Position numbers and translations under genes: made by a program. Shown piece by piece: positions 20,338-31,675 of a stretch of DNA of 64,000 bases. The number at the start of each line of letters is the position of its first letter. The stretch's first letter is position 1. Location of the stretch: positions 37,175 through 101,174 of the forward strand of contig NZ_KB904060.1 of assembly GCF_000379905.1 (NCBI RefSeq), written 5' to 3'. The notes beneath the pieces are model-generated. The model had not been told where the DNA came from and did not search any database. It worked only from the letters and a program-made list of their open reading frames with translations. Source of the stretch: Rodentibacter pneumotropicus DSM 21403 (lineage in GTDB: Bacteria; Pseudomonadota; Gammaproteobacteria; Enterobacterales; Pasteurellaceae).

Positions 20338-21557
20338 AGCATTATTCCGAAACCCTCATTATCGGTGCGGGTGCCGCCGGCTTATTTTGTGCCGCACAAT
20401 TAGGAAAATTAGGCAAAGAAGTGACTGTACTGGATAAGGGGAAAAAAATCGGGCGAAAAATCTTAATGTCCGGCGGCGGTTTTTGCAATTTTACCAATCT
20501 TGATGTCACCCCCGCCCACTATCTCTCGCAAAATCCTCATTTTGTCAAATCAGCCCTTGCACGTTATACCAATTGGGATTTTATTTCGCTCGTAGCCGAA
20601 TATGGTATTGCCTATCATGAAAAAGAGCTCGGACAGCTTTTTTGTGATGAAGGGGCGGAAAAAATCGTAGAGATGTTAGCAACCGAGTGTAAAAAATACC
20701 AAGTAAAGATACACTTACGCAATGAAATATCGCAAGTGGAACGCATTGAAAATGATGAAAGAGTACACTTTAGCGTAACCGCAAATGCGATGCAATGGCA
20801 GTGTAAAAATTTGGTCATTGCCACCGGTGGTCTTTCTATGCCGGGGCTTGGTGCAACGCCTTTCGGTTACCAAATCGCAGAACAATTTGATATTCCGGTC
20901 ATTCCACCCAGAGCTAGTCTTGTTCCCTTTACTTACCGTGAAACCGATAAGTTTTTGACCGCACTTTCAGGCATTAGCCTACCGGTTACGATCACGGCAA
21001 ATTGCGGAAAATCCTTTCACAATCAGTTACTTTTCACCCATCGGGGGATCTCAGGTCCTGCCGTATTACAAATCTCTAATTATTGGCAACCTAGTGAAAA
21101 CGTGGAAATTGATTTGTTACCAACGCATAATTTGGAAGATGAAATCCACCAAATGAAACAAAACTCGCCAAAACTGATGTTAAAAACCGTGCTGACACGT
21201 TTACTTCCCAAAAAATTAGTAGAACTTTGGATCGAACAAGGTTTTATTCAAGATGAAGTGATTGCTAACCTCAGTAAAGTGCGGCTAAAAAATCTGTTGG
21301 ATTTAGTACATCATTGGCAATTTATACCCAATGGAACGGAAGGTTATCGCACAGCAGAAGTTACTATGGGTGGGGTGAATACCCATCATATTTCTTCCAA
21401 AACCATGGAAAGCCAACAAATAAAAGGTTTATATTTTATTGGAGAAGTATTAGATGTTGCCGGCTGGCTCGGCGGTTACAATTTCCAATGGGCGTGGAGT
21501 TCCGCTTATGCTTGCGCCTTTGGAATAGGGGGAAAAAGAGAATTAAGGAAAATATGA
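20334..21557 (+). CDS. FAD-dependent oxidoreductase of the HI0933/YhiN family
   Basis: Predicted flavoprotein of unknown substrate. An N-terminal dinucleotide-binding fold (IIGAGAAGLFCAAQLG) is followed by the family signature KKIGRKILMSGGGFCNFTN, and the C-terminus has the second FAD contact (GLYFIGEVLDVAGWLGGYNF). It starts with GTG at 20334, overlapping the preceding TGA. The same neighbour order (nrfF then this gene) occurs in Haemophilus influenzae. It may be linked to the operon only by position. Confidence 0.88.
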   Translation: MKHYSETLIIGAGAAGLFCAAQLGKLGKEVTVLDKGKKIGRKILMSGGGFCNFTNLDVTPAHYLSQNPHFVKSALARYTNWDFISLVAEYGIAYHEKELGQLFCDEGAEKIVEMLATECKKYQVKIHLRNEISQVERIENDERVHFSVTANAMQWQCKNLVIATGGLSMPGLGATPFGYQIAEQFDIPVIPPRASLVPFTYRETDKFLTALSGISLPVTITANCGKSFHNQLLFTHRGISGPAVLQISNYWQPSENVEIDLLPTHNLEDEIHQMKQNSPKLMLKTVLTRLLPKKLVELWIEQGFIQDEVIANLSKVRLKNLLDLVHHWQFIPNGTEGYRTAEVTMGGVNTHHISSKTMESQQIKGLYFIGEVLDVAGWLGGYNFQWAWSSAYACAFGIGGKRELRKI

Positions 21558-21560
21558 AAA

Positions 21561-21642
21561 TGTAGGGACACAGTGGAGTGTCCATTTATAACATATTGAA
21601 ATAATTTGATTTTATAACGGACACACGCAGTGTGTCCCTACA
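21561..21642. repeat. intergenic palindromic repeat, copy 1
   Basis: Left arm TGTAGGGACAC...GTGTCC (21561-21583) and right arm GGACACACGC...GTCCCTACA (21619-21642) are inverted copies of one unit, each itself palindromic around GGACAC/GTGTCC. A third unit occurs at 54971-54995. The layout resembles REP/BIME-type elements between convergent genes (yhiN-like and era). Confidence 0.7.
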
Positions 21643-21723
21643 AATAACGCCTAAATCATGTTTCAGTCACTGCGACATAACACCGGCTTTTAAATAAAAA
21701 CTTGCTGAAAACGAACCGCACTT

Positions 21724-22632
21724 TTATTCATCCATATAGCCCAAACTGCGTAACGCACGCTCATCATCCGCCCAACCAGATTTCACTTTCACCCATAATT
21801 CAAGATGAACTTTGTTATCAAATAAGCGTTCCATATCCGCACGGGCTTCCATACCAATGGTTTTGATTTTTTGCCCTTGTGCGCCAATCACCATTTTCTT
21901 TTGCCCTTCACGTTCCACCAAAATCAATCCATTAATTTCATAAGTGCCACGTTCATTCACTTTAAATTGTTCAATTTCAACGGTGACTGAATAAGGTAGT
22001 TCTTCGCCGGTAAAACGCATCAATTTTTCACGGATTATTTCCGATGCCATAAAACGTTGCGAGCGGTCTGTTACATAATCTTCAGGGAAATGGTGTACCC
22101 CTTCGCGTAAAGAGGCGCGTACAATTTTTTCCAGTTCGTGAACATTATTACCACGTTGTGCGGAAATAGGTACGATATGGGCAAAATCAAATTTACTGCT
22201 TAATTCAGTGATAAACGGTAATAAATCATCTTTATTTTTGATATTATCCACCTTGTTAATCGCCAATACTACCGGTGCTTTCGCATTGCGAAGTTTGTTT
22301 AATACCATTTCATCATCGGCATTCCAATGAGTACCGTCCACCACAAAAATGATGAGATCCACATCACCAATCGCGCTGCTTGCTGCACGGTTCATTAAAC
22401 GGTTAATCGCACGTTTTTCTTCAATGTGTAACCCCGGAGTATCCACATAAATTTCTTGATAAGCTCCCTCGGTTTTAATCCCCACAATACGGTGACGGGT
22501 AGTCTGCGCTTTGCGTGATGTAATTGAGATTTTTTGTCCCAAAATCTTATTTAAGAGCGTTGATTTCCCCACATTCGGGCGACCTACAATGGCAATAAAG
22601 CCGCAATAGGTTTTGTCAAATTGTTCTGTCAT
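21724..22632 (-). CDS. era: GTPase Era
   Basis: Essential GTPase that assists 30S subunit maturation and binds 16S rRNA near its 3' end. G motifs are clear: GRPNVGKST (G1), DTPG (G3), NKVD (G4). A C-terminal KH domain ([20 protein letters not shown]) follows. The 302 residues are standard. It overlaps the end of rnc by four bases, the classic rnc-era coupling. Confidence 0.97.
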   Translation of the reverse strand: MTEQFDKTYCGFIAIVGRPNVGKSTLLNKILGQKISITSRKAQTTRHRIVGIKTEGAYQEIYVDTPGLHIEEKRAINRLMNRAASSAIGDVDLIIFVVDGTHWNADDEMVLNKLRNAKAPVVLAINKVDNIKNKDDLLPFITELSSKFDFAHIVPISAQRGNNVHELEKIVRASLREGVHHFPEDYVTDRSQRFMASEIIREKLMRFTGEELPYSVTVEIEQFKVNERGTYEINGLILVEREGQKKMVIGAQGQKIKTIGMEARADMERLFDNKVHLELWVKVKSGWADDERALRSLGYMDE

Positions 22633-23312
22633 TTGATGTCCAGTTCTTTTAAAATTTGTTCTGCCGCCGCCTGTTCTGCTTTACGGCGACTTGATCCTTT
22701 CCCCACAAAAGTGCGGTCAATTTTATCCACATTTTTCACTTTGCATTCCACAGTGAATGTTTGGCAATGAGGTTCGCCTTGAATATTAACGACTTCATAG
22801 CTTGGTAATACCAACCCTTTACTTTGTAAATATTCCTGCAGGCGGGTTTTCGCATCCTTTTGATTATCACCCGGTTTGATTTCTGCTAACAGGGGCTGAT
22901 ACCAAGTTCGAACCACTTGCATTGTGAGAATAATGCCTTGATCCAACGACATTGCGCCAATAATGGCTTCCACACAGTCCGCCAGAATTGATTCACGGCG
23001 AAAACCACCGCTCTTTAACTCTCCTGAACCAAGAGACATATATTCACCCAGTTCAAATTGACGCGCTAATACCGCTAATGTTTTTTCTCTCACTAAAGTG
23101 GCGCGCATACGACTCAATTCGCCTTCGTTACAATGAGGGAATTGATGATACAAGGCTTCGGCAATCGTGAAATTAAGGATTGAATCGCCCAGAAACTCTA
23201 GGCGTTCATTATGTTTTGCGGCAGCACTTCGATGGGTGAGTGCTAATTTTAAGAGCGAAATATCCTTAAATTGATAGCCGATTTTTCGCTCTAATCTCTC
23301 TAAATGATTCAT
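22629..23312 (-). CDS. rnc: ribonuclease III
   Basis: Double-strand-specific endonuclease for rRNA and mRNA processing. It has the catalytic signature [13 protein letters not shown] and a C-terminal double-stranded RNA-binding domain ending [21 protein letters not shown] choose [15 protein letters not shown] (23312) as start because it matches Haemophilus RNase III; an in-frame ATG at 23342 would extend into lepB. It is transcribed with lepB and era. Confidence 0.96.
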   Translation of the reverse strand: MNHLERLERKIGYQFKDISLLKLALTHRSAAAKHNERLEFLGDSILNFTIAEALYHQFPHCNEGELSRMRATLVREKTLAVLARQFELGEYMSLGSGELKSGGFRRESILADCVEAIIGAMSLDQGIILTMQVVRTWYQPLLAEIKPGDNQKDAKTRLQEYLQSKGLVLPSYEVVNIQGEPHCQTFTVECKVKNVDKIDRTFVGKGSSRRKAEQAAAEQILKELDIK

Positions 23313-23313
23313 C

Positions 23314-24363
23314 TTACTTAATTGCTGTAAAGAAACGTTCAAAACGCAAGCCTGTCGGCCATTCGTTCGGTTCTTTTTCTAAGCTCATCCAAATATAAGT
23401 GGCTTTACCGACAATATTTTTTTCCGGCACAAATCCCCAAAAACGGCTGTCATCACTGTGATCTCTGTTATCACCCATAACAAAATATTGTCCTTCCGGC
23501 ACGACCCACTCCGCCGTTGGATTGCCTTCTTGTGGGAAAAATTCCGGCCCTGCATAACGGCGATACGGGCTGATTAACACGTTGTGTACTACATCGCCTT
23601 TTTCAGTCAATTCTAATTCATTCGGAAATGCCGGATTCGTTGGGTTTTGGCTATATTCAAAGGCTTTGGTTTCACAATTTACATCACAAGGCTTGCCTTC
23701 CTTACCGTACACAATTTGCAATGTTTTTTGCTCCATATCGAAAATCACACGATCTCCGCCTTGCCCAACAATACGTTTAATGTAATCCACACCGGACATA
23801 TTATTTTTTGAGGTTAACGCCAAATTTTCCGCATAGGCTGCTCGGGTCGCGCCTAATCCTGTACGGAGTAAGGCCTGTTCAGGTGCTTTAAATACGATGA
23901 CATCACCACGTTGCGGTTTTTCACCTTCAATAATCGTATTTTGGAAAATCGGATCTTTGACACCATAAGCATATTTATTCACTACAAGAAAATCACCGAC
24001 ACGCAATGTGGATTCCATTGATCCTGAGGGAATTTGGAAAGGTTCAAACAAAAAAGAACGCACAAAGAAAACCACGGCCAGTACAGGGAATAGAGAAGAT
24101 AAAAACTCCGAACCTTCCGAAATAGGTTCGATTTTGGCTTTTTCTTCATCAGTGAGAGCTCGACCGGAACGCTGTTCCGCACGGGCGATTTGACGATAGC
24201 GTTTAGGCGCAACAACAAAACGGTGATAGCACCATAACACGCCGGAAAGTCCGGTCAAAATCAGCAATAAAATACTAAAGGTATTTGGTAGCTGGAAATA
24301 ATCCAACACTTTCCAAATACCAAACCCCACCGCTAAAAAAATCACGAAAAATAAATTAGACAT
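23314..24363 (-). CDS. lepB: signal peptidase I
   Basis: Membrane serine peptidase that removes signal peptides at the outer face of the inner membrane. Two N-terminal spans precede the catalytic domain, which has serine in IPSGSMEST and lysine in [14 protein letters not shown], then the [14 protein letters not shown] box. The 349 residues are the gamma-proteobacterial length. It lies 8 bases downstream of lepA. Confidence 0.97.
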   Translation of the reverse strand: MSNLFFVIFLAVGFGIWKVLDYFQLPNTFSILLLILTGLSGVLWCYHRFVVAPKRYRQIARAEQRSGRALTDEEKAKIEPISEGSEFLSSLFPVLAVVFFVRSFLFEPFQIPSGSMESTLRVGDFLVVNKYAYGVKDPIFQNTIIEGEKPQRGDVIVFKAPEQALLRTGLGATRAAYAENLALTSKNNMSGVDYIKRIVGQGGDRVIFDMEQKTLQIVYGKEGKPCDVNCETKAFEYSQNPTNPAFPNELELTEKGDVVHNVLISPYRRYAGPEFFPQEGNPTAEWVVPEGQYFVMGDNRDHSDDSRFWGFVPEKNIVGKATYIWMSLEKEPNEWPTGLRFERFFTAIK

Positions 24364-24371
24364 ACTATTCC

Positions 24372-26168
24372 TTATTTATCCTTACCTACATGTAAAATCG
24401 CAAGAAACGCCTCTTGTGGTACTTCCACATTTCCAAGGGATTTCATCCGTTTTTTACCTTCTTTTTGTTTCTGTAAAAGTTTTTTCTTACGGCTTACATC
24501 ACCGCCATAACATTTTGCCAAAACGTTTTTACGCAATTGTTTCACCGTTGAACGTGCAATAATGTGATTACCAATCGCCGCTTGAATGGCGATATCAAAC
24601 TGCTGACGAGGAATCAATTCACGCATTTTTTCCACCAGTTCACGCCCACGACACTGTGCGTTATCTTTATGCACAATTAAGGCTAAGGCATCCACACGTT
24701 CACTGTTAATCATAATATCCACACGCACCATATCCGCTGCTTGGAAACGTTTAAAACCGTAATCTAAGGAAGCATAACCACGTGAGGTGGATTTTAAACG
24801 GTCGAAGAAATCCAATACTACTTCACCCATTGGAATTTCGTATGTCAGTGCAATTTGGTTTCCGTGATATACCATATTCGTCTGCACTCCACGTTTTTCC
24901 ACACATAACGTAATGACATTTCCTAGATATTCTTGTGGCACGAGCATATTACATTCCGCAATAGGTTCACGAATTTCAGAAATATTATTAAGTGGCGGTA
25001 ATTTAGCCGGACTATCCACATAGACTACTCCGCCGTTTGTCATTTCTACTTCATAAATTACTGTCGGTGCTGTCGTGATAAGGTCTAAATCATATTCCCG
25101 TTCTAAACGTTCTTGGATAATCTCCATATGGAGCAATCCCAAGAAACCACAGCGGAAACCAAAACCAAGTGCGGTTGAATTTTCCGGTTCATAGAATAAC
25201 GAGGCATCATTAAGACTTAATTTACCTAAGGCATCACGAAATGCCTCATAATCGTCCGAGCTAACAGGGAACAAACCCGCATAAACTTGTGGTTTCACTT
25301 TCTTAAAGCCCGGTAAAACCTCGCTTGCCGGATGGTGTTGATGGGTTAAAGTATCGCCTACCGGTGCACCTAAAATATCTTTAATGGCACAAACCACCCA
25401 GCCTACTTCGCCACAGTTTAATACGGTGGTATCTACTTGTTTTGGTGTGAAAATACCAAGTCGATCCACGTTATAAGCCTGTCCTGTGGACATGACTTTA
25501 ATTTTATCGCCTTTACGTAGCGTACCGTTTTTAATCCGCACAAGGGAAACTACGCCCAGATAATTATCAAACCAAGAATCAATGATTAAGGCTTGTAATG
25601 GTGCGTCAGGATCGCCTTCCGGTGCAGGAATTTTCGCCACAATTTCTTCTAATACATCTTCAATACCCTGTCCGGTTTTCGCTGAGCAACGCACCGCCTC
25701 CATGGCATCAATGCCCACAATATCTTCAATTTCTTCCGCCACACGTTCAGGATCTGCCGCAGGTAGATCAATTTTGTTTAAAATCGGCACCACCTCGAGA
25801 TCCATTTCAATTGCCGTGTAACAGTTTGCGAGGGTTTGCGCTTCCACACCTTGACCAGCATCCACCACCAACAACGCCCCTTCACAAGCGGCAAGGGAAC
25901 GCGATACTTCATAGGAAAAATCCACGTGTCCCGGTGTATCGATAAAGTTTAATTGATAGGTTTCGCCGTCTTTTGCTTTGTAATTTAAGGTGACGCTCTG
26001 CGCTTTAATGGTGATACCGCGCTCACGTTCAAGATCCATAGAATCTAGCACCTGTGCTTCCATTTCACGATCGGAAAGACCGCCACAAGTTTGAATCAAA
26101 CGGTCGGAAAGAGTTGATTTACCATGGTCAATATGGGCAATAATAGAAAAGTTACGAATATTCTTCAT
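24372..26168 (-). CDS. lepA: elongation factor 4 (LepA)
   Basis: Ribosome-associated translational GTPase that back-translocates or aids initiation under stress. The N-terminus [19 protein letters not shown] gives the start at 26168; an ATG at 26195 adds nine non-conserved residues. GTPase motifs [17 protein letters not shown] and [10 protein letters not shown] are present, and the C-terminal LepA-specific domain ends KMRELIPRQ...[15 protein letters not shown]. The 598 residues match the family. It forms an operon with lepB-rnc-era. Confidence 0.97.
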   Translation of the reverse strand: MKNIRNFSIIAHIDHGKSTLSDRLIQTCGGLSDREMEAQVLDSMDLERERGITIKAQSVTLNYKAKDGETYQLNFIDTPGHVDFSYEVSRSLAACEGALLVVDAGQGVEAQTLANCYTAIEMDLEVVPILNKIDLPAADPERVAEEIEDIVGIDAMEAVRCSAKTGQGIEDVLEEIVAKIPAPEGDPDAPLQALIIDSWFDNYLGVVSLVRIKNGTLRKGDKIKVMSTGQAYNVDRLGIFTPKQVDTTVLNCGEVGWVVCAIKDILGAPVGDTLTHQHHPASEVLPGFKKVKPQVYAGLFPVSSDDYEAFRDALGKLSLNDASLFYEPENSTALGFGFRCGFLGLLHMEIIQERLEREYDLDLITTAPTVIYEVEMTNGGVVYVDSPAKLPPLNNISEIREPIAECNMLVPQEYLGNVITLCVEKRGVQTNMVYHGNQIALTYEIPMGEVVLDFFDRLKSTSRGYASLDYGFKRFQAADMVRVDIMINSERVDALALIVHKDNAQCRGRELVEKMRELIPRQQFDIAIQAAIGNHIIARSTVKQLRKNVLAKCYGGDVSRKKKLLQKQKEGKKRMKSLGNVEVPQEAFLAILHVGKDK

Positions 26169-26329
26169 AAAGGTTTTGGTTTTCTCAAAAATCATTAAAT
26201 TTAACTGGCGGATTGTACCTGAAAAGCATAAAAATCGCTAGGAAAGAAAGGAAAGTGCGGTGGATTTTTTCTGAGTTTTAGAAAAACAAAACCCCAAAAA
26301 AATCGGGGTTTCTCTCATTCAATCTGAAA

Positions 26330-26713
26330 TTATAAACTTTCAGTGAAAGTGCGGGTGATAACGTCGCGTTGTTGTTCTGGAGTTAGCGAGTTGAAACGCA
26401 CGGCATAACCTGAAACACGAATGGTTAATTGTGGATATTTATCCGGATTGTTTACCGCATCTTCTAAGGTTTCACGACGTAATACATTCACGTTTAAGTG
26501 TTGACCGCCTTCCACTTTTACAGTTGGTGCGACGTTTACCGGTAATTCACGGTATTCGATTTGGCCAAGTTCGCTCACTGCAACAACTTGATCTTCTTCA
26601 AAACCACCTTTTGCACATAAGCAACGTGCTTCGTTGGTGTCACTGTCTAATAACCAGAATGAGTTAAGCAAATTGTCATTCGCTGCTTGGGTAATTTGAA
26701 TACCTTTAATCAT
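26330..26713 (-). CDS. grcA: autonomous glycyl radical cofactor
   Basis: Spare glycyl-radical domain that repairs pyruvate formate-lyase whose backbone has been cut by oxygen. The C-terminus carries the radical-site motif [20 protein letters not shown], with glycine as radical carrier, and the rest resembles the pyruvate formate-lyase C-terminus. The 127 residues are typical. The probable FNR-like site upstream fits anaerobic induction. Confidence 0.95.
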   Translation of the reverse strand: MIKGIQITQAANDNLLNSFWLLDSDTNEARCLCAKGGFEEDQVVAVSELGQIEYRELPVNVAPTVKVEGGQHLNVNVLRRETLEDAVNNPDKYPQLTIRVSGYAVRFNSLTPEQQRDVITRTFTESL

Positions 26714-26791
26714 AATAGACTCCTAATTAGTATGGGGATAATTATAAAACTGTGCAAATTTTATCAAAAAATTTTAATACATCAAATTCTT

Positions 26792-26805
26792 TTGATTAAG
26801 AATAA
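26792..26805. promoter_or_regulatory. weak FNR-like site upstream of grcA
   Basis: TTGATTAAGAATAA keeps one perfect FNR half-site and a poor second half, about 80 bases before grcA. The position is plausible, but the match is weak. The intergenic stretch also serves the divergent ung gene. Confidence 0.3.
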
Positions 26806-26948
26806 GCAGCTTTTCACACATTTTTAATTAAATTAAAAAATTTTCTTGTGATGAAACTTATTTTCAAACTTTAATTAACAAATTAACTCATTCCATAGAT
26901 TGGAACTTGGTTTATAATACTCCAACCCAATTTGAAGAGGATTTGATG

Positions 26949-27608
26949 ATGAAAACATGGACAGATGTGATCGGCAAAGAAAAAGAGCAGGATTATTTCC
27001 AACATACATTAAAACAGGTCCACCTTGCCAGACAAAGTGGAAAAACCATTTATCCTCCGCAAGAAGAGGTTTTTAATGCCTTTAAATACACGGCATTTGA
27101 AGATGTCAAAGTGGTGATTTTAGGGCAAGATCCTTATCATGGACCAAACCAAGCGCATGGGCTTGCTTTTTCCGTCAAACCCGAGGTGGCAATTCCCCCT
27201 TCTCTCGTTAATATCTATAAAGAATTAAGCCAAGATATTGCCGGTTTTCAAATTCCTTCCCATGGTTATTTGGTGAAATGGTCGGAACAAGGTGTGTTAT
27301 TACTCAACACCGTATTAACCGTTGAACGGGGGCTTGCCCACTCGCATGCCAATTTAGGTTGGGAAACCTTTACTGACCGTGTCATCGCTGCACTCAATGA
27401 ACAGCGTGAAAATTTAGTTTTTTTACTTTGGGGAAGCCATGCACAGAAAAAAGGCAGTATGATTGACCGCTCCCACCACTGTGTTTTAACCGCTCCCCAT
27501 CCTTCTCCTCTTTCGGCACATCGAGGTTTTTTCGGATGCAAGCATTTTTCCAAAACAAATGCTTATCTTAAAGAAAATGGAATGAAAGAAATTGACTGGC
27601 AAGTTTAA
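26949..27608 (+). CDS. ung: uracil-DNA glycosylase
   Basis: Removes uracil from DNA. Family 1 motifs are present: the water-activating GQDPYHG and the [14 protein letters not shown] loop. I use the ATG at 26949, which matches the usual MKxWTDVIG N-terminus and is 8 bases after GAGG. ATG at 26946 or 26907 are alternatives. It is divergent from grcA, as in Haemophilus influenzae. Confidence 0.96.
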   Translation: MKTWTDVIGKEKEQDYFQHTLKQVHLARQSGKTIYPPQEEVFNAFKYTAFEDVKVVILGQDPYHGPNQAHGLAFSVKPEVAIPPSLVNIYKELSQDIAGFQIPSHGYLVKWSEQGVLLLNTVLTVERGLAHSHANLGWETFTDRVIAALNEQRENLVFLLWGSHAQKKGSMIDRSHHCVLTAPHPSPLSAHRGFFGCKHFSKTNAYLKENGMKEIDWQV

Positions 27609-27694
27609 AGTGCGGTCAGTTTTGAGAGTGTTTTTGTGTATTATCTCATAGAGATATTCAGTGGTTAGCTAAGTTAATTCAAATAAAGGAAAAG

Positions 27695-28063
27695 ATGAAT
27701 CAGCGTGAATTTTTACTCACTCATGCAGCGAATCAATACGGCATATCACCTGAATATTTGTGGGAAAAACTCCCAAGTTATGCCGTTCTTCGCCATAATA
27801 ATGTAAGAGCAAAATGGTTTGCCTTAATTGCCAATGTTCCTAAAATAAAACTGGGTTTAAAGGGAGAAGGAAATGTAGAAATTGCCAATTTTAAGTGTAT
27901 CCCTGAATTAGTCGGTGTGTTACGCCAAGATAAAAATATTCTACCTGCTTACCATATGAACAAGGAACATTGGATTACTGTTGTACTGGATAACGGCATC
28001 CCTGATGATGAGTTATGTCAGTTTCAGTTAATGGAAGAAAGTTATAGATTAACGGAAAGATAA
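27695..28063 (+). CDS. YjbR/MmcQ-family protein
   Basis: Small 122-residue protein of the YjbR (MmcQ, CyaY-like fold) family. The family pattern is visible: LWEKLPSYAVLRH, RAKWFALI, PAYHMNKEHWITVVLD. Its biochemical role is unknown; a DNA-binding role has been suggested for relatives. An AAAGGAAAAG ribosome site precedes the start. Confidence 0.75.
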   Translation: MNQREFLLTHAANQYGISPEYLWEKLPSYAVLRHNNVRAKWFALIANVPKIKLGLKGEGNVEIANFKCIPELVGVLRQDKNILPAYHMNKEHWITVVLDNGIPDDELCQFQLMEESYRLTER

Positions 28064-28114
28064 CTGCACAATGACTCACACCCGTATTCAAGAAATATTT
28101 AATCGGTAAATCAA

Positions 28115-28609
28115 CTACAATATTGCACTTATCTTTTCTAGCCTCTTTTCGGCCCGTCTTTTACGAAAAAAAGCACTCAACTTTTCACCGCACTCTTGTG
28201 TCAATACGCCGCCGGTGATTTCAACCGTATGATTCATTTGATAATCATCAAAAAAGTGAAAACGGGAACCCACTGCACCGGTTTTATAATCAGATGCGCC
28301 AAACACCAAACGCTGAATTCGGCTGTGTAAAATCGCACCGGCACACATAGTACAGGGTTCGAGTGTGACATAAAGGGTGGTATTCAGTAGGCGATAATTT
28401 TGTACCTTTTTTGCCGCATTACGTAATGCCACAATTTCGGCGTGAGCGGTCGGGTCGTTTTCAGTAATGGAAAAATTCCAACCTTCCCCCAGTATATTCC
28501 CCTCGCTATCGACCAAAACAGCGCCTACGGGAATTTCGCCTAAGGATTCGGCTTTATCCGCCAAGCTCAAAGCATGACGCATAAATTTCTCATCAAAATC
28601 CGACCGCAC
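28115..28609 (-). CDS. tadA: tRNA-specific adenosine deaminase
   Basis: Converts adenosine 34 to inosine in tRNA-Arg(ACG). It has the cytidine-deaminase zinc motif: HAE in PTAHAEIVALRNAA and PCXXC in EPCTMCAGAILHSRI. The 164 residues are standard. It lies 9 bases downstream of thyA on the minus strand. Confidence 0.96.
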   Translation of the reverse strand: MRSDFDEKFMRHALSLADKAESLGEIPVGAVLVDSEGNILGEGWNFSITENDPTAHAEIVALRNAAKKVQNYRLLNTTLYVTLEPCTMCAGAILHSRIQRLVFGASDYKTGAVGSRFHFFDDYQMNHTVEITGGVLTQECGEKLSAFFRKRRAEKRLEKISAIL

Positions 28610-28618
28610 TTTTCCGCC

Positions 28619-29470
28619 TTACACTGAGAAAGGATATTTAATCGGCTCGTGGGATTGATAGCCAATCACCTTGAAATCATCCATGGTGACCCAAGTTTCT
28701 AAATCTTCGAGGGTTTTAATATCAGGATTAACTTCCAATTTCGGCAGTGGGAAAGGCTCACGCTTTAATTGCACATCACGCATTAATTCCAGTTGATCTT
28801 CATAAATATGCGCATTAATAATTTTGTGGAAGGCTTTACCCGCTTTCTTTCCGGTAATTTGTGCCATTAACGCAAGAAAAGTAAAAACTTGAATTTGATT
28901 AAAATTTAATCCTAAAGGAACATCGCAAGAACGTTGGTAACTGGTCAGATGCAGAGTATCGCCCACAAGGGAGAAGGTATGCGTGTGCATACAAGGACGC
29001 AAACAACCAAGATCAATTTCCCCCGGGTTGAAAAATGTCATAATTTCACCACGATCATCAATACCTTGAGTGAGATTGTTCACAATTTTACGAAGTTGAT
29101 CCACCGTTTCGCCATTCGGTTTACGCCAGGCTCTACCCTGAACGCCATAAACCCGTCCCATATCGTCCGTACCTTTACGGTGAGGATTGGCAAGCCATGC
29201 GGCATTTTCATTGGCATTGGCATCCCAGGTTTTGGTGCCGAGTTTACGAAAATCCGCCGCATTATCATAACCACGAATATAGCCTAAAAACTCTGCAATA
29301 GCGGCTTTCCAATAGCTTTTTCTTGTGGTGATAAGTGGAAATCGGTTATTTGCCACATCATATTCCAAATCGGCATTAATCACCGTTAAACAACGTTTGC
29401 CTGTGCGCTCATTGGCAATCCACTCCCCTTCATCAATAATGCGGCGACAAAGATCGAGATATTGTTTCAT
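28619..29470 (-). CDS. thyA: thymidylate synthase
   Basis: Makes dTMP from dUMP with methylene-tetrahydrofolate. The active-site cysteine lies in [14 protein letters not shown]; the [14 protein letters not shown] and DPHRK-like substrate segments follow the ThyA pattern. The length of 283 residues is the form typical of Pasteurellaceae, longer than the 264-residue Escherichia coli enzyme. It lies 9 bases downstream of lgt. Confidence 0.95.
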   Translation of the reverse strand: MKQYLDLCRRIIDEGEWIANERTGKRCLTVINADLEYDVANNRFPLITTRKSYWKAAIAEFLGYIRGYDNAADFRKLGTKTWDANANENAAWLANPHRKGTDDMGRVYGVQGRAWRKPNGETVDQLRKIVNNLTQGIDDRGEIMTFFNPGEIDLGCLRPCMHTHTFSLVGDTLHLTSYQRSCDVPLGLNFNQIQVFTFLALMAQITGKKAGKAFHKIINAHIYEDQLELMRDVQLKREPFPLPKLEVNPDIKTLEDLETWVTMDDFKVIGYQSHEPIKYPFSV

Positions 29471-29479
29471 AAAAACTCC

Positions 29480-30283
29480 TTAATTTTTTACCGCACTTTT
29501 GCGTGTGTAAGCCCACCACATAATTAATGCGCCACCGATAATCATCGGTAAACACAAGGCTTGACCACGAGTCATAATGCCAAGGAACGATTCCACTTCC
29601 GGCTCTCGCACATATTCCACAATAAATCGGAACAGCCCATAGCCTACTAAGAATAAACCGGCAACAGAGCCCATCGGGCGTGGCTTTTTGATAAAGAGAT
29701 TGAGCAACACAAAGAGAACAAATCCTTCTAAAAAGGCTTCATAAAGTTGAGACGGATGACGAGGCAATAAAAGGGGATCATTTGGGAAAATCATAGCCCA
29801 AGGCACATCAGTTTCACGTCCCCAGAGTTCAAGATTAATAAAATTACCAATACGCCCTAATCCTAAACCAAAAGGAATTAAAGGTGCGACAAAATCTGCC
29901 GTTTGCCAGAAATGACGTTTTTGCGAATAGGATGTCCAAATCATCGCAACAATCACCCCGATTAATCCGCCATGGAAGGACATTCCCCCTTCCCATACTC
30001 GGAACAAATAAATCGGATCTTGTAAGAAATGATCAAGATTATAGAAGAACACATCACCGATACGCCCCCCAAGAAATACCCCCATAAAACCATTGAAAAG
30101 TAAGGTATCCACTTGTTCTACGGTCCAACCGCTATTGAGTTGATTGGCTCGCCGTACGGCAAGCCAACGGGCAAATACAAAGCCAAGTAAATACATTAAA
30201 CCGTACCAACGCAAGCCGATATTGCTGTCACCGAAAGTAAAAATGGTCGGTTCAAAATGAGGAAGAAGTAGATATTGATTCAT
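29480..30283 (-). CDS. lgt: prolipoprotein diacylglyceryl transferase
   Basis: Adds diacylglycerol to the lipobox cysteine of prolipoproteins, the first step of lipoprotein maturation. The multi-span protein of 267 residues contains the Lgt signature region ([20 protein letters not shown]) and the HPSQLYEA loop. It is in an operon with thyA. Confidence 0.96.
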   Translation of the reverse strand: MNQYLLLPHFEPTIFTFGDSNIGLRWYGLMYLLGFVFARWLAVRRANQLNSGWTVEQVDTLLFNGFMGVFLGGRIGDVFFYNLDHFLQDPIYLFRVWEGGMSFHGGLIGVIVAMIWTSYSQKRHFWQTADFVAPLIPFGLGLGRIGNFINLELWGRETDVPWAMIFPNDPLLLPRHPSQLYEAFLEGFVLFVLLNLFIKKPRPMGSVAGLFLVGYGLFRFIVEYVREPEVESFLGIMTRGQALCLPMIIGGALIMWWAYTRKSAVKN

Positions 30284-30292
30284 AATTTTCCT

Positions 30293-31090
30293 TTATTTCA
30301 AAAACATATCAATGGCAATCACAATTAACAATAATGCAAAGCCTTTTTTCAACGTTGGCACCGGTAATTTAGCAGTTGCCGTTGCACCTAATTTAGAGGT
30401 AAAAAAAGAGGTGGCGGTAATGCCGAATACTGCCGGTAAATAGATATAACCTAAAGAATAATCCGGCATAGCAGGATTATCCCAACCACTTACCATAAAA
30501 CTCAACATACCGGATAGACCAAGTAACATACCGCAAAAGGCGGAAGAACCAATCGCTTTTTTCATATCAATGCCGCGAGAATTTAAAAACGGCACAATAA
30601 AACCACCACCGCCAATGCCTGCCGCACTAGATGCCATACCAATTAAAATACCGCCAATAATAGAAGATTTTGCAGTCAGTGTTTTTGCCGATTCCATTGC
30701 TTTCGGTTTGATGGAAATCACCATTTTTACGGCTAAATAAACCACAAGACAGGCAAATAGCTTTGCCGTAATATCACGATCTAACTTGCCAATAAATAAA
30801 CCGGAAATAAACACCGTAATCATAATCACGGGCGCTAAGATTTTCACCGCATCCCACACAATATTGCCTAATTTATGATGACGTTGTGCCGAAGAAAATC
30901 CCGTAATCACAATGGTAGCAAAAGAAGTGCCAAGTGCGGTTGACATCAGTAACGGCTCTGGAACGCCCATCATTGGCAACAAATAAACCAATACTGGTAC
31001 AATTACCAATCCACCACCAATACCAAATAAGCCGGCAAGAAACCCGACGATTCCGCCCACTAACAGGCAAATTGCAATAAAAGTCAGCAC
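30293..31090 (-). CDS. TauE/SafE-family membrane permease
   Basis: Predicted exporter or permease for sulfonate/sulfite-like anions; the actual substrate is unknown. The 265 residues hold about eight spans and two internal glycine-rich repeats (LFGIGGGLVIVPVLVYLLP and SAAGIGGGGFIVPFLNSRG), as usual for the family. It lies 4 bases downstream of rppH. Confidence 0.85.
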   Translation of the reverse strand: MLTFIAICLLVGGIVGFLAGLFGIGGGLVIVPVLVYLLPMMGVPEPLLMSTALGTSFATIVITGFSSAQRHHKLGNIVWDAVKILAPVIMITVFISGLFIGKLDRDITAKLFACLVVYLAVKMVISIKPKAMESAKTLTAKSSIIGGILIGMASSAAGIGGGGFIVPFLNSRGIDMKKAIGSSAFCGMLLGLSGMLSFMVSGWDNPAMPDYSLGYIYLPAVFGITATSFFTSKLGATATAKLPVPTLKKGFALLLIVIAIDMFLK

Positions 31091-31093
31091 AGC

Positions 31094-31675
31094 CTAACCT
31101 CTTTTATTAAACGAACGTTTAGAATATTTTGAATAATGGGATTTACGCGCAGGTGGGAATTTTTGTTCTCGTTCTACTTGATCTACTGATTTATCTTTCT
31201 CATTGGAAAATAAAAAAGTAGCAAATTCTTTCATCGCTCGACGATATACATCTTTCTTAAACGATACAACTTGACGTACGGGATACCAAAAACTCACCCA
31301 ACGCCAACCATCAAACTCTGGTGATTTGGTTGTTTGCATATTAATATTTTTTTCATCCGAAACCAGTTGCAATAAGAACCAACGTTGTTTTTGCCCAATA
31401 CACATCGGCTTACTGTCATAACGCAGTAAACGCTTTGGTAATTTATAACGCAGCCAATGTTTTGACACAGATAAAATACGTACATCTTTCGGCTGCAATC
31501 CCACTTCTTCATATAATTCGCGATACATCGCTTGCTCGGCACTTTCATTATCGTTAATGCCACCTTGTGGGAACTGCCAAGAATTCTGCCCATAGCGTTT
31601 CGCCCAAAGCACCTGTCCTTTTCGATTGCAAATCACAATCCCCACATTTGGACGGTAGCCATCAAAATCGATCAC
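31094..31675 (-). CDS. rppH: RNA pyrophosphohydrolase RppH
   Basis: Removes pyrophosphate from the 5' end of mRNA and so triggers RNase E decay. The Nudix box is complete, running from [17 protein letters not shown] to YEEVGL at residues about 38-60. The [10 protein letters not shown] start is typical. The C-terminus is basic ([16 protein letters not shown]), possibly for RNA contact. 193 residues. Confidence 0.95.
   Translation of the reverse strand: MIDFDGYRPNVGIVICNRKGQVLWAKRYGQNSWQFPQGGINDNESAEQAMYRELYEEVGLQPKDVRILSVSKHWLRYKLPKRLLRYDSKPMCIGQKQRWFLLQLVSDEKNINMQTTKSPEFDGWRWVSFWYPVRQVVSFKKDVYRRAMKEFATFLFSNEKDKSVDQVEREQKFPPARKSHYSKYSKRSFNKRG

Noticed and set aside
26771..26796. ATCAA-N6-TTGAT as an FNR site upstream of grcA
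   Set aside because: The half-sites point the wrong way and have six rather than four bases between them.
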